A stretch of DNA of 26,945 nt from a virus: positions 1 to 26,945 of IMG/VR virus record IMGVR_UViG_3300024262_000202. The stretch is one strand, 5' to 3'. The notes beneath the pieces were generated by a model. That model was not told the origin of the DNA. It was given only the letters and a program-made list of their open reading frames with translations, and ran no database searches. How positions within the stretch are numbered: the stretch's first letter is position 1; the number at the start of each line of letters is the position of its first letter. Of this stretch, positions 16,529-24,588 are shown piece by piece. A program made the translations under genes and the position numbers.

Positions 16529-17680
16529 CTATTCAAAGTCTGAACTGAACCAGCAATCTGCTGCTCCGATTGTTTTCGTTGGGCCAGTAGAGGAATTACA
16601 TATTACAATCCCTACACTGAACACTTTCCCTTGAGGAAAAGATATACTAAAGTTGCTTGATGCTGATACAGTAAAAACTTCTTCAGGTACAGTTGTGTCT
16701 GCAGGTAAAGAAGCCGCATCGTGTACTTGAATAAATTGTGCTGAAGCTAAAGAGTTGTACCCCCTGATTTCAAACAATTTCCCTGCACTAGCTTTAACAA
16801 CTAAGTTTGTTGCGTAAGCAGTAGTATTATTGTGAGATGTGTCTCGTGGTGTTACACTAACTTCATCATTAGTTGCATCAAGAGATGTTCCTAAATAAAC
16901 AACTTGTCTTCCATAAACATCACCAATTGCATTAACTCTATCTGCTACAGCTACTGCTGCAGGTAAAGAAGTTGGGTCTTGTGCGTTTAAACCAATCTTA
17001 ACTGGTTCTCCTGCATCAACTGAATCGTGAGCTACATCACCAGAAACACTTGCACCGTCACTAGCTGCGTTATCCCAGTCATCCATTACTGCTAATGAAA
17101 CTACTGCTGGGTCGTCTGAAGCCAGAACCATTCTTGGTGTTCCTGCACTTGCTGCACCAACATTTACATCTGGAGCAACATCTCTAATCATATCGTAATT
17201 AACATTAAGTAATCCTGCTGAATTAACTTGTAAAGGTGCATAATCACCATCAGTATCTACTAATGAAGTTCCTGCATCATTTCGTACAGCTAACATCATA
17301 GTACCAAATTCACCAGTGGTGTGAGCTGAATCTTCTGCATACCCTGTTAATCCACCAGGCATAGTAAGAACATCAACTTGTTGGTGACCAGCTGCGTCCA
17401 CTAATGCGAATGAAGTATTTGCACTTGTTAAGTCAGTAGAAAATACTGCTACATTATCAATAATAACATTACCATCAACAGTTAATTCTGTATCAACCAT
17501 TAACTTACCATCAGAAGTAAGTCGTAAAAATCCAAAATCAGTATTTGCTAAAGTAGGAGCTGCTGTTGTATAATAACCTGCCACAACTTGTCCATGTGGG
17601 GTGTTAATATCAGATTCAGCGGCTGTTTTATTGTCTTCTAAAAGACTCATATATTTTCTTTCATTTAATCCATTTGCCAT
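16529..17680 (-). CDS. Beta-rich virion structural protein
   Basis: A protein of 383 residues. It contains recurring phrases seen in structural proteins of many environmental caudoviruses (DYAPLQVNSAGLLNV, SGDVAHDSVDAGEPVKIGL, GDVYGRQVVYLG) and a C-terminal beta sandwich (LVVKASAGKLFEIRGYNS ... KVFSVGIVICNSSTG). No enzymatic motif was found. SD GGAGG is well placed. A T8-A-T7 tract lies 69-84 nt upstream of its start, so it may be transcribed by read-through or from an unrecognised promoter. Probable head decoration or fibre base. Confidence 0.6.
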   Translation of the reverse strand: MANGLNERKYMSLLEDNKTAAESDINTPHGQVVAGYYTTAAPTLANTDFGFLRLTSDGKLMVDTELTVDGNVIIDNVAVFSTDLTSANTSFALVDAAGHQQVDVLTMPGGLTGYAEDSAHTTGEFGTMMLAVRNDAGTSLVDTDGDYAPLQVNSAGLLNVNYDMIRDVAPDVNVGAASAGTPRMVLASDDPAVVSLAVMDDWDNAASDGASVSGDVAHDSVDAGEPVKIGLNAQDPTSLPAAVAVADRVNAIGDVYGRQVVYLGTSLDATNDEVSVTPRDTSHNNTTAYATNLVVKASAGKLFEIRGYNSLASAQFIQVHDAASLPADTTVPEEVFTVSASSNFSISFPQGKVFSVGIVICNSSTGPTKTIGAADCWFSSDFE

Positions 17681-17776
17681 TGTAATCCTCCTTGATTAAT
17701 TATTTGTGACCGCATATCAGAGGAGACTGCTTGTCATGAGTGTGAAATAAAAAAATAAAAAAAAGTAATATCAAAT
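17681..17776 (-). terminator. T-rich terminator-like tract in a 96-bp gap
   Basis: After the stop at 17777, the minus strand runs TTTTTTTTATTTTTTT at 17764-17749 without a preceding GC-rich hairpin, as archaeal intrinsic terminators do. The same 16-mer is found at 18603-18588. The rest of the gap holds a short leader with SD AAGGAGGA before the next gene. No ORF is seen. Confidence 0.5.
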
Positions 17777-18559
17777 TTATAATGATACTACTCTGTAAGT
17801 TACATACAAGTTTGCTGTACCAGCTGCGGTTCCAGGGTCTGTAAATGCACCAGTCGCGTTAGTAATAACCAAAGCTGTTGCCGCGGATAATTCTAATTCT
17901 GTTTCTGCTGTTTTACCTACTCTGAAAATTTTGTCTGCACTAGCTCCAAATGAATTAGTCTTAGTTAAAGTACCACTAACTGCAGAACCACCACTATAAT
18001 CAATAGTAATATCTCCACCGCCAGTGTAAGCTGCAGTATCATAAGTAAATGCGATTGTTGCACTAACAAATTCAATTGCACTTCCTGCTGGAGGTGCTGC
18101 TACTACTTCTACTGGTGCTCCATTCATTGCAAGAATGTTTGCTGCACTAATTACAACTCTTTCAGTCTTGATTACTACTGGGTCCATCATAGACGAATCT
18201 ACTGCATTAGCTGCAATTGATACTGCACCACTTGAAGCTAAAGTTACATCTCCACTAACTGCTACACTTACAACATCAGTACCATCTCCTACTAAGATTT
18301 GTCCACTAGATTTTGCATCTAATACTGTAGGTACATTACCTGCAGTTTGACCTGAAATAACACTACCTCTTGTTAAAGCTGCTAATTTACTGAATGCGAT
18401 TGCTGCTGCTGCTGCTACTTTTACGTTGGTCACTGCATCAGTTCCTAATTCTGTATTACTAATTGAACCTGCTGCTAGAGTAGGGTCAACTTGTACATCC
18501 ATTGTTGCGTCAATCGTTACTGCTCGTCCCGATTGCATCCAAGGTTGTCCGTATGCCAT
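17777..18559 (-). CDS. Virion surface/head fibre-like protein
   Basis: A protein of 260 residues. Residues 1-130 contain fibre-repeat patterns (GSISNTELGTDAVTNVKVAAAAAIAFSKL, SGQILVGDGTDVVSVAVSGDVTLASSGAVSIA) typical of fibre shafts. Residues 135-260 form a beta sandwich (TERVVISAANILAMNGAPVEVVAAPPAGSAIEFVSATIAF ... LYVTYRVV) that resembles a widespread phage head-fibre or decoration C-terminal domain. SD AGGAGG is well placed. It is flanked on both sides by identical T8-A-T7 tracts, suggesting a separately controlled transcript. Assignment as a head fibre rests on composition and position close to the capsid gene. Confidence 0.6.
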   Translation of the reverse strand: MAYGQPWMQSGRAVTIDATMDVQVDPTLAAGSISNTELGTDAVTNVKVAAAAAIAFSKLAALTRGSVISGQTAGNVPTVLDAKSSGQILVGDGTDVVSVAVSGDVTLASSGAVSIAANAVDSSMMDPVVIKTERVVISAANILAMNGAPVEVVAAPPAGSAIEFVSATIAFTYDTAAYTGGGDITIDYSGGSAVSGTLTKTNSFGASADKIFRVGKTAETELELSAATALVITNATGAFTDPGTAAGTANLYVTYRVVSL

Positions 18560-18587
18560 ATTATTTTCCTCCTAAATTATAATAATT

Positions 18588-18603
18588 AAAAAAATAAAAA
18601 AAA
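18588..18603 (-). terminator. T-rich terminator-like tract upstream of the head-fibre gene
   Basis: Minus-strand TTTTTTTTATTTTTTT at 18603-18588, 10 nt after the stop of the 91-residue gene and preceded by CTTTA. No hairpin precedes it. It is identical to the 16-mer at 17764-17749. It would end or reduce transcripts of the capsid protein unit, if archaeal rules apply. Confidence 0.5.
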
Positions 18604-18613
18604 TAAAGAAACT

Positions 18614-18889
18614 CTAAAGTCTCCCTAATACATGAATAGTTCTTGCTTCATTATCAGTTGAACCTGGGATAGCTAAACCACTTGCTGCGGTAATAACTAA
18701 TACTGGTTCCCAATCATCGGTTGAACCATAACAAGTTGCTGAAACTATTTTTGTAATTGCACAAATTGAACTTATATCAATAGTGTCTGTGTCATCTGCA
18801 GTAGCTGGGGTAACGATTTTATATACGTTAAATCCAGGTAAAGCTGCGTCAACGGTAACTGTACAATCTGCTATATCTATTGCTGCCAT
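18614..18889 (-). CDS. Small beta-rich protein, possible capsid decoration protein
   Basis: A protein of 91 residues, beta-rich, with IDIADCTVTVDAALPGFNVYKIVTPATADDTDTID at the start and EARTIHVLGRL at the end. It directly follows the major capsid gene, where decoration (cement) proteins are usually encoded, and its size fits. No family signature was recognised. The nearest SD (GGAGGA) is 14 nt from the ATG, a long spacing. A T-rich tract follows the stop. Confidence 0.55.
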   Translation of the reverse strand: MAAIDIADCTVTVDAALPGFNVYKIVTPATADDTDTIDISSICAITKIVSATCYGSTDDWEPVLVITAASGLAIPGSTDNEARTIHVLGRL

Positions 18890-18905
18890 TTTATATCATA
18901 TCCTC

Positions 18906-19955
18906 CTATGCGATAGCCGTTCTCTCAGCCATCAATGCTTCTGCTGTTACAACCAAAGCTCCATACCATTTAAGGTAATACTTCTGGCTGTCATTCACGT
19001 GAGCTAGTTCTTGGAAGGTCATATCCTGTAAAACTGCTAGTGTAATATAACGAGTATCTAAATATAGAATCTCGTGTTGAGCTGCAGTTGTAGGCATATA
19101 CCTATCTCGAATTACTAATACTCCATCAAACATGAACGCATCTGGGATTCCAAAATCCATTCTTCCTGAAGGTCTTTCAACATTTCGTTGGAAGTCCATT
19201 AATAATCCTTTAATTACATTATGAGTTGCTCCGTCGGTAACCATTAAGTCACATCGTCCGTTTGCTTCAAACACAGTATTCAAATCTGTTCGGATTTGTG
19301 CTAATGTGATTGCTGCGGTTGCGTTTGATGTAGAGTTGGTTGCGATTGAAGTTCGTAATCCATCAAATCCTGCTGCGTCAGTTGCAACAGCACCGTTTAG
19401 AATTTCGTTCTCTAATGCTTCATTCATTGATACTACTTTAATACGAATATCTTCAGCTAGTAAATCCATGAATCCTTCTGCGCTTCTATTAGCTGGTCCA
19501 GTTACACGTCCTACAGCGTATAGATATTTCATCTGTACACTTGCTACGCTTCTGGTATCAACTTGTTCTGCTAAAGCTGCGTCGTCTCCTAGAAATGCTG
19601 CTCCTGCTTTCGCTGAAACAATGTTGTAAACGTATGATCGTCCACGAACTGCTTTTCTTGGTAATAGACCAACCAAAGGTGTTTCCCTTACGGTTCGGTC
19701 TACAATTTCTGGATCAACAAATGAAGGCATTAAACCATATTCGGTAAATGTTCCACCTGTAGTGTTATTCATTGTTGGAGCTTTGTTAAGCTCCCATGCT
19801 TTGTGCATAGTTGCAAGTTTATCTTTTGAACCTTGTGCTCCTTGTCTCATTGGGTCGTAATAAGTTTGATCTTCTACGATTCCCATTTTACCAAAGGACT
19901 GCTCAAAAATAAAACTAGCTTCTGCGTTACTCATTCCTGTGCTTGTAAATGCCAT
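18906..19955 (-). CDS. Major capsid protein, HK97 fold
   Basis: A protein of 349 residues. It follows the protease/scaffold gene, the standard place, and has features of HK97-fold coat proteins: an N-terminal segment with a helical start, RETPLVGLLPRKAVRGRSYVYNIV (the E-loop/P-domain entry), a spine-helix region with MNEALENEILNG, and a C-terminal DRYMPTTAAQHEILYLDTRYITLAVL strand. There is no clear long N-terminal delta domain, and the scaffold-like tail of the protease may take its place. SD AGGAGGAAA is strong, as expected for a highly made protein. Family call is by context and pattern. Confidence 0.85.
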   Translation of the reverse strand: MAFTSTGMSNAEASFIFEQSFGKMGIVEDQTYYDPMRQGAQGSKDKLATMHKAWELNKAPTMNNTTGGTFTEYGLMPSFVDPEIVDRTVRETPLVGLLPRKAVRGRSYVYNIVSAKAGAAFLGDDAALAEQVDTRSVASVQMKYLYAVGRVTGPANRSAEGFMDLLAEDIRIKVVSMNEALENEILNGAVATDAAGFDGLRTSIATNSTSNATAAITLAQIRTDLNTVFEANGRCDLMVTDGATHNVIKGLLMDFQRNVERPSGRMDFGIPDAFMFDGVLVIRDRYMPTTAAQHEILYLDTRYITLAVLQDMTFQELAHVNDSQKYYLKWYGALVVTAEALMAERTAIA

Positions 19956-19973
19956 TTTTTATTTTCCTCCTAA

Positions 19974-20321
19974 TTATCCATATATGGATTTTAGCATACC
20001 TTGTATTGTAGGTACTTTCTCTTCAACTTGTGGTTCACTAGTTTCAACTGTTGCTTTCATAATTGATTTTTTAACATCAACTGTTTCTACTTCTTTTGTA
20101 ACTTCTAAACTTACAAGTTTTTCTTTTAGCTCTGCTACTTCTTTTTTAAGGTCTGCAATAACTGATTTCTCAGCTCCAACTTCCTCAGCAACTTCGCCCT
20201 CAGCTTCAATTACTTCCTGTGCTACTTCTGCAACAACCACTTCTTCGGCTACTACTTCTTCAGCAACGGGAGCAACTTCTTCCTGAACTTGAACTTCTTC
20301 CTTTTTGATTTCTTCTGTCAT
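19974..20321 (-). CDS. Nested in-frame scaffold product (internal start)
   Basis: Within the protease gene, ATG at 20321 (residue 178) is preceded by SD GGAGGAG at 20334-20328 with a 6-nt spacer, at the exact border between protease and scaffold-like tail (EEST-MTEEIKK). The product would have 115 residues, all of the coiled-coil part. This is the arrangement of lambda C/Nu3, in which a nested start makes free scaffold in excess over protease. Not proven, but the SD is one of the best in the window and is otherwise unneeded. Confidence 0.65.
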   Translation of the reverse strand: MTEEIKKEEVQVQEEVAPVAEEVVAEEVVVAEVAQEVIEAEGEVAEEVGAEKSVIADLKKEVAELKEKLVSLEVTKEVETVDVKKSIMKATVETSEPQVEEKVPTIQGMLKSIYG

Positions 20322-20852
20322 TGTTGACTCCTCCAAATCTTTATTTAGGTCAAACGCCTTAGCGACATGACCAAAAGATGCGTTTCTATTAGATTGAATA
20401 GGAACCCAAGTTGCTTCAACTAGTTCAGCCTTGGTCCATACACGATGTTGTGTTCCGTCCACATCTTTGTTTAAAGATTCAGTTGGAATTGCACCGATAG
20501 AAATACCCACGTTCAATCCATTTTCTAGGGCTTCCTCCACCTGCTTTTGAATTTGGGCCGCAAGTGGATTAGCCTCTTTAGAAAAGAAAAATGGTTCTGC
20601 CATTAATGCAGTGTGTCCGCCTTTATTGACGGTTCTTAGATTTTTCCAACCACCAACAAGATTTTCCATCTTATTAACGTGATTAGCTAATGCTGGTAAT
20701 ACTTGATTATTCTTCGCCCAATCTTGGATAAGTTCTTTACTCATGAACTCGTCATCTCGGTCAATAGAAGTATCAGATAGTATTCCAACAAACTTTCCAG
20801 AACTTGATTTTGTTACTGGCATCCATAGTTTTGTAATAGTTTGTTCTGTCAT
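19974..20852 (-). CDS. Prohead protease fused to scaffold-like domain
   Basis: A protein of 292 residues. Residues 1-165 form an HK97 gp4-like (U35/S78) prohead protease: candidate catalytic His58 in ALANHVNKMENLVGGW, Ser118 in NVGISIGAIP, and the family's closing segment LVEATWVPIQSNRNASFGHV. Residues 178-292 are low-complexity, Glu/Val/Ala-rich, with a coiled coil (IADLKKEVAELKEKLVSLEV), as in scaffolding proteins. The protease is expected to mature the procapsid and then degrade the scaffold part. An in-frame ATG (residue 178) with its own SD could make the scaffold alone. SD AAGGAG lies 8 nt before the start. A TATA-like element lies 24 nt upstream of the ATG. Confidence 0.85.
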   Translation of the reverse strand: MTEQTITKLWMPVTKSSSGKFVGILSDTSIDRDDEFMSKELIQDWAKNNQVLPALANHVNKMENLVGGWKNLRTVNKGGHTALMAEPFFFSKEANPLAAQIQKQVEEALENGLNVGISIGAIPTESLNKDVDGTQHRVWTKAELVEATWVPIQSNRNASFGHVAKAFDLNKDLEESTMTEEIKKEEVQVQEEVAPVAEEVVAEEVVVAEVAQEVIEAEGEVAEEVGAEKSVIADLKKEVAELKEKLVSLEVTKEVETVDVKKSIMKATVETSEPQVEEKVPTIQGMLKSIYG

Positions 20853-20876
20853 CTTTATATCTCCTTAATTAATTTG

Positions 20877-20890
20877 TATTTAAATTATGG
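20877..20890 (-). promoter_or_regulatory. Archaeal-type TATA-like promoter element P2
   Basis: Minus-strand ACCATAATTTAAATAC follows the portal stop by at most 1 nt; TTTAAATA lies at 20884-20877. A start about 26 nt downstream would fall near the protease ATG (20852), which would remove the SD at 20864-20861 and give an almost leaderless mRNA. The element matches the copies at 10.33 and 23.19 kb. Confidence 0.5.
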
Positions 20891-20891
20891 T

Positions 20892-23072
20892 TCAATCTGG
20901 TTTGAAAAGGATTCTAGCTCGACAATTAGGATGTCCAGGTGGATGTTCAAAATCTTTTCCATCAACATCACTATGAAATAACTCGTGAAGTTTCACTTCC
21001 TTACCGTCTAAATGTTTACAAATTTCAGAAGTTCGATTATCTTCTATTGACATCCATACTTTCTTCCCTTTTAATCCGCTATCAATATATGTTTGTAATG
21101 AACCAGCGTTACGAAACCGATTTGTTTCTGTTCGTGCAATCTTCATAGCTCGCCCTTCACTAGATTCAGTTCCAGTGAGTGTGTCCATATAATCTTTAAT
21201 TTGTGTCTTGATACTTTTTAGTCCATCTTTATTGGATAACCCTTTCTGAACAATGTTACCAATTTCCATTTGAGCATCACTGGCAACACCTTTGATTCCA
21301 GCCCATCGTTTACCGTCGAGTTGAAACCCTTCAAGTTGTCTATCTGCTAAGAATCCAATCTTCTCGTTAAGGTTTGCAGAAATACCAACATCCATATTGA
21401 TATGTTCTTCTGCTTCAGCTACTCCTTCTTTCACATGGATAGCGATAATATGTTTAATTGTATCCCTAAAACCAGCAGTGTTAATAGAATTAAAAACACC
21501 CCTAATGAAATCTCCAAAACTCTTGTTAATAAGGTCCACATCTTTTTCAATAATTTCATCTTCTAATGTTGCATCTATGAATTTAAAAATACTATCCTCC
21601 CATGACTGAAATTGTCTTCGTAAAAAGGATTCATAATCAGAAGCTTCTTCTTGTTCTATAAACTCAGGAACATCTTTAGAAATTGGAATTTTTATTTTTT
21701 TTTTAGTTTCTTCGTTGCGTTTATCAGCTTCAGCGTTATCACGACGTTCGTCTCTATCCTGTGTTTCAGGAAGATTTTCAGTGCCTTCGGGGGCGGCTTC
21801 ACTAGGACGAACTGGTTCTTGAGTGTTTTGTTGTGCCTGTATTGCCATTGACATTGGAACGTCTCCCCAATCAACGGGTAACAATCCTTCCAAAGCACGA
21901 ACTTCATTAATAGTAATCACACTTGCATTAAGTTTGTCCATCTTTTGTTCATGGTCAATCTTTTCTTCAACGTGATCTGTCGGGAACCATTTGAATTTTA
22001 CTTCGTCATGTCCTAATAATTCAGGAATTATCTCACGATTAATTTTATCAGCAATATGTTTCAAATAGGGTTTAATAGCATTCTTGATAGTGATGCGTTC
22101 TTGACTGTCACCAGTAGCACGATTACTATTTTCATAAAATCCTGCTTCTTGAGGAGACAATCCGTAAGCTCCAAAGACAATATGGAAATACCATTTCTGT
22201 CCTTCTAACCATTCCATATCTTTATTAGAAGTTTTTAATTGTTTGAAATCTACTCCTGGGCTGCTTAAGAATAATAACTTATGCGCCTTACCTCGTAACT
22301 GTTCCCACGCTGTCTTAACCCGTTCCATCTGGTCGGGGTCATCCATCGGGATAGAAACAATACCGTCAGGGATAGCATTGTTAATGAAATATTCTTTATT
22401 ATATCGTGAAGATTGAATCATTAACTCTACTTCCTGAACAACGGATTGTAACGGAGAAAATCCATAAGGTTTAAACTCGGTACTCCTGTTTACTGCACCA
22501 TAAACAATTTCGTCCTTTTCAAAAGGAAACGGTGCGGCTTCAGTATTATTGAAACTATATTGATAATAACCCAGAGTTCGTCCATAAACATCCATATTAA
22601 CAAGGAATCTGGACCCATCGTGAGCATACAATTCTACAAGTTCGCCAGCAGTATTTCTACCTTTAACAATAACACCAGCATCAATCTCAAGAACGTCTCG
22701 TAAATATGCGCCCCATAAATCATAAAATGTTTCACCATTAGAATTCGGATAATTCAAAAATGTTGTAACCCGTTCAATATCTCCAAGCCTATCTTCTCGG
22801 TCTTCCTCGTCTTCTGGAACAATATCCCATTCAACGGTCATCACCTGTTTTAAAATGGCATTAATAACCATCTGAACCCAAGGTGATTTTGCATATTGTC
22901 TTATCTCTAAGATGTTTACACGACGTGGAATCCCAAGTTTAGGATTAAAAAAGAATAATGGAACTGTCGCTAGTCTACTTTGTATGGCTGTCTGAGATGC
23001 GTTAAATACTCGAATCTCTTTTTCAACCGTCTCGGTCGCAATTTTCGGTTTGAACCAATCTGTTATTCCCAT
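20892..23072 (-). CDS. Portal protein fused to MuF-type minor head protein
   Basis: A protein of 726 residues. Residues 1 to about 410 are a portal protein: MGITDWFKPK start, YAKSPWVQMVINAIL, a stem/clip region around EVELMIQSSRYNKEYFINNAIPDGIV, and GLSPQEAGFY followed by SNRATGDSQERI. A charged linker (about 415-465) holds an A10 homopolymer. About residues 470-726 are a MuF-like domain, ending with ARTETNRFRNAG, RTSEICKHLDGKEV and HPPGHPNCRARI. In SPP1 these are separate genes (gp6, gp7); fused forms are known. Twelve portal subunits form the DNA gate, and MuF proteins are usually low-copy inner proteins. No SD precedes the ATG; the leader holds a 13-bp inverted repeat. Confidence 0.9.
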   Translation of the reverse strand: MGITDWFKPKIATETVEKEIRVFNASQTAIQSRLATVPLFFFNPKLGIPRRVNILEIRQYAKSPWVQMVINAILKQVMTVEWDIVPEDEEDREDRLGDIERVTTFLNYPNSNGETFYDLWGAYLRDVLEIDAGVIVKGRNTAGELVELYAHDGSRFLVNMDVYGRTLGYYQYSFNNTEAAPFPFEKDEIVYGAVNRSTEFKPYGFSPLQSVVQEVELMIQSSRYNKEYFINNAIPDGIVSIPMDDPDQMERVKTAWEQLRGKAHKLLFLSSPGVDFKQLKTSNKDMEWLEGQKWYFHIVFGAYGLSPQEAGFYENSNRATGDSQERITIKNAIKPYLKHIADKINREIIPELLGHDEVKFKWFPTDHVEEKIDHEQKMDKLNASVITINEVRALEGLLPVDWGDVPMSMAIQAQQNTQEPVRPSEAAPEGTENLPETQDRDERRDNAEADKRNEETKKKIKIPISKDVPEFIEQEEASDYESFLRRQFQSWEDSIFKFIDATLEDEIIEKDVDLINKSFGDFIRGVFNSINTAGFRDTIKHIIAIHVKEGVAEAEEHINMDVGISANLNEKIGFLADRQLEGFQLDGKRWAGIKGVASDAQMEIGNIVQKGLSNKDGLKSIKTQIKDYMDTLTGTESSEGRAMKIARTETNRFRNAGSLQTYIDSGLKGKKVWMSIEDNRTSEICKHLDGKEVKLHELFHSDVDGKDFEHPPGHPNCRARILFKPD

Positions 23073-23202
23073 GATAGTAAGTGAGAAAGGGGTTCGTATT
23101 TAACACAAGGGGTTATATGAGGTGGTGGTTGATGGACTAAATAGAGAAAACCCCTTTCTCATAGCTATTATGGAAGAATGGTATTTAAATTATGGTTTGA
23201 AA
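23073..23202 (-). promoter_or_regulatory. Portal leader: TATA-like element P1 and 13-bp inverted repeat
   Basis: This 130-bp gap between terminase and portal holds no ORF. Minus-strand ACCATAATTTAAATACC carries TTTAAATA at 23189-23182, with a start site expected near 23160. A perfect inverted repeat follows: TGAGAAAGGGGTT at 23082-23094 and AACCCCTTTCTCA at 23149-23161 on the plus strand. A second direct AAGGGGTT lies at 23107-23114, 20 bp from the first. The transcript would begin about where one arm starts, and the other arm ends 9 nt before the portal ATG. Confidence 0.55.
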
Positions 23203-24588
23203 TCATCCGAAAAAGAACGATACAGTTTGAGTTTTCCATACCATATAAACCAGAGCGTCCGCATAATCGGGAGACTTATCTGGATCAATAATTTTAATCT
23301 TACCAGAAGATGTCAACTCCCACTTCATGGCTAATAATTCTTTCACCAATTTATGGTGTCGAGGTATTTGGATCTTACTCTCTTCAAACAATGTTCGTAA
23401 TCGAAAATAGTTTTCTGCCTTCTTATTAATGAACCGTTTCTTGGTCAAAGTTGGAGAATTTAAAATGTTATTAACAGTAGCAGGAGCTTCTCCATAATGA
23501 CACGCTGTAATTCTGATACCAGAACCACCCAACACCTCTTTAACACGAGACAACACTCCGATACCTACACCAATACAATCTATATTAATTCTATGAACTC
23601 GTTTCTCATTAGCCCAATCTATAATTCGACCTGCTATTTTCATGTTATCAGAAATAGGCTCGTGATAAATATCTATCAAAGTGAACTGGTCGTCTTTAGA
23701 AACAGTCCCATACATAATAACAGTATGATCTAACCCTTTGTCTGCAGGGTCGCAAGAAATAATACGGATTTCTCCATCATCAAAATTCTGCTCCTGCGCA
23801 CGAGTAACGTCCGCTAATTTGAATAAGGAATCAATAGCCTGTTCAGGAAACTGGGAATCATACAAAACAGTGAATTCAATAGGAGTCAACTCGTGCCGCA
23901 TTTCGTCCACGAACTCTTGAGTTATCCGACCCTCTCCTAAAGCACGTTCCCACCCAATATGGATAGTCTTGAACCGAGGTGAAATGTAATGTTCATAATA
24001 TCTAGTGGCACTATCCCAAGGATTAGCCAATTCTATAAGAACGGATTTCTCAGCGTTATCTCCAAGCATCCTTAATATTTTTGCATAAGCTTCATTAGAA
24101 ATAAGACAAGCTTCATCAATGACAACCACATCCGCTCCGAAACCCATCAATCCCTCAGCTTCTCCATGAGCTGACAAAATTCGTAATTCACAACCGTTCG
24201 CAAAAGTGTACCTCTTACGACTTGCTTCTTTACGAAGACGGCTTACATCAGAACCTTTACTGGTTTCTAATAATCCTTCAAAAATAGGAGACGCCACGAT
24301 AATCTCGGCTACATAATTTCTAATGATAGCAGTCTGATCCCGAGTCGGACCAATAAGAGCTATTTTTAAATCTGGATTTAAAAGAATTAATAATGATACA
24401 CCCCACGCAACAGATTGGGATTTTCCGTACCGAGTCATTGCATTAATACAAACCCTTCGGTGTGTTTGAAACGCGATAGTTTGCACTATTTCCTTCTGAC
24501 CATCAGTCAAATTTGCATTAAAGAAATATTTACATAAGAAACCAGCGTCCTTATTTTTAAACACCTCTTGAATTTGTTGCTCGTCCAT
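23203..24588 (-). CDS. terL: Terminase large subunit (ATPase and nuclease)
   Basis: A protein of 461 residues that drives DNA packaging into procapsids. ATPase domain: Walker A variant AMTRYGKS (residues 50-57), Walker B VVVIDEA (154-160) with catalytic Glu159, and motif III LIELANP (184-190). RNase H-like nuclease domain: Asp280 in IISCDPADKG, Asp337 in INIDCIGVG, and Asp441/Asp444 in SPDYADALVY, supplying the acidic metal ligands. The length is normal. The ATG overlaps the preceding stop (TAATG). No small subunit was recognised upstream. Family call is firm. Confidence 0.95.
   Translation of the reverse strand: MDEQQIQEVFKNKDAGFLCKYFFNANLTDGQKEIVQTIAFQTHRRVCINAMTRYGKSQSVAWGVSLLILLNPDLKIALIGPTRDQTAIIRNYVAEIIVASPIFEGLLETSKGSDVSRLRKEASRKRYTFANGCELRILSAHGEAEGLMGFGADVVVIDEACLISNEAYAKILRMLGDNAEKSVLIELANPWDSATRYYEHYISPRFKTIHIGWERALGEGRITQEFVDEMRHELTPIEFTVLYDSQFPEQAIDSLFKLADVTRAQEQNFDDGEIRIISCDPADKGLDHTVIMYGTVSKDDQFTLIDIYHEPISDNMKIAGRIIDWANEKRVHRINIDCIGVGIGVLSRVKEVLGGSGIRITACHYGEAPATVNNILNSPTLTKKRFINKKAENYFRLRTLFEESKIQIPRHHKLVKELLAMKWELTSSGKIKIIDPDKSPDYADALVYMVWKTQTVSFFFG

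Noticed and set aside
21692-21907. Alternative minus-strand frame of 71 codons within the portal gene
   Set aside because: It is a shifted frame of the portal linker with no SD. It is relevant only as the A10 region, which is reported separately.
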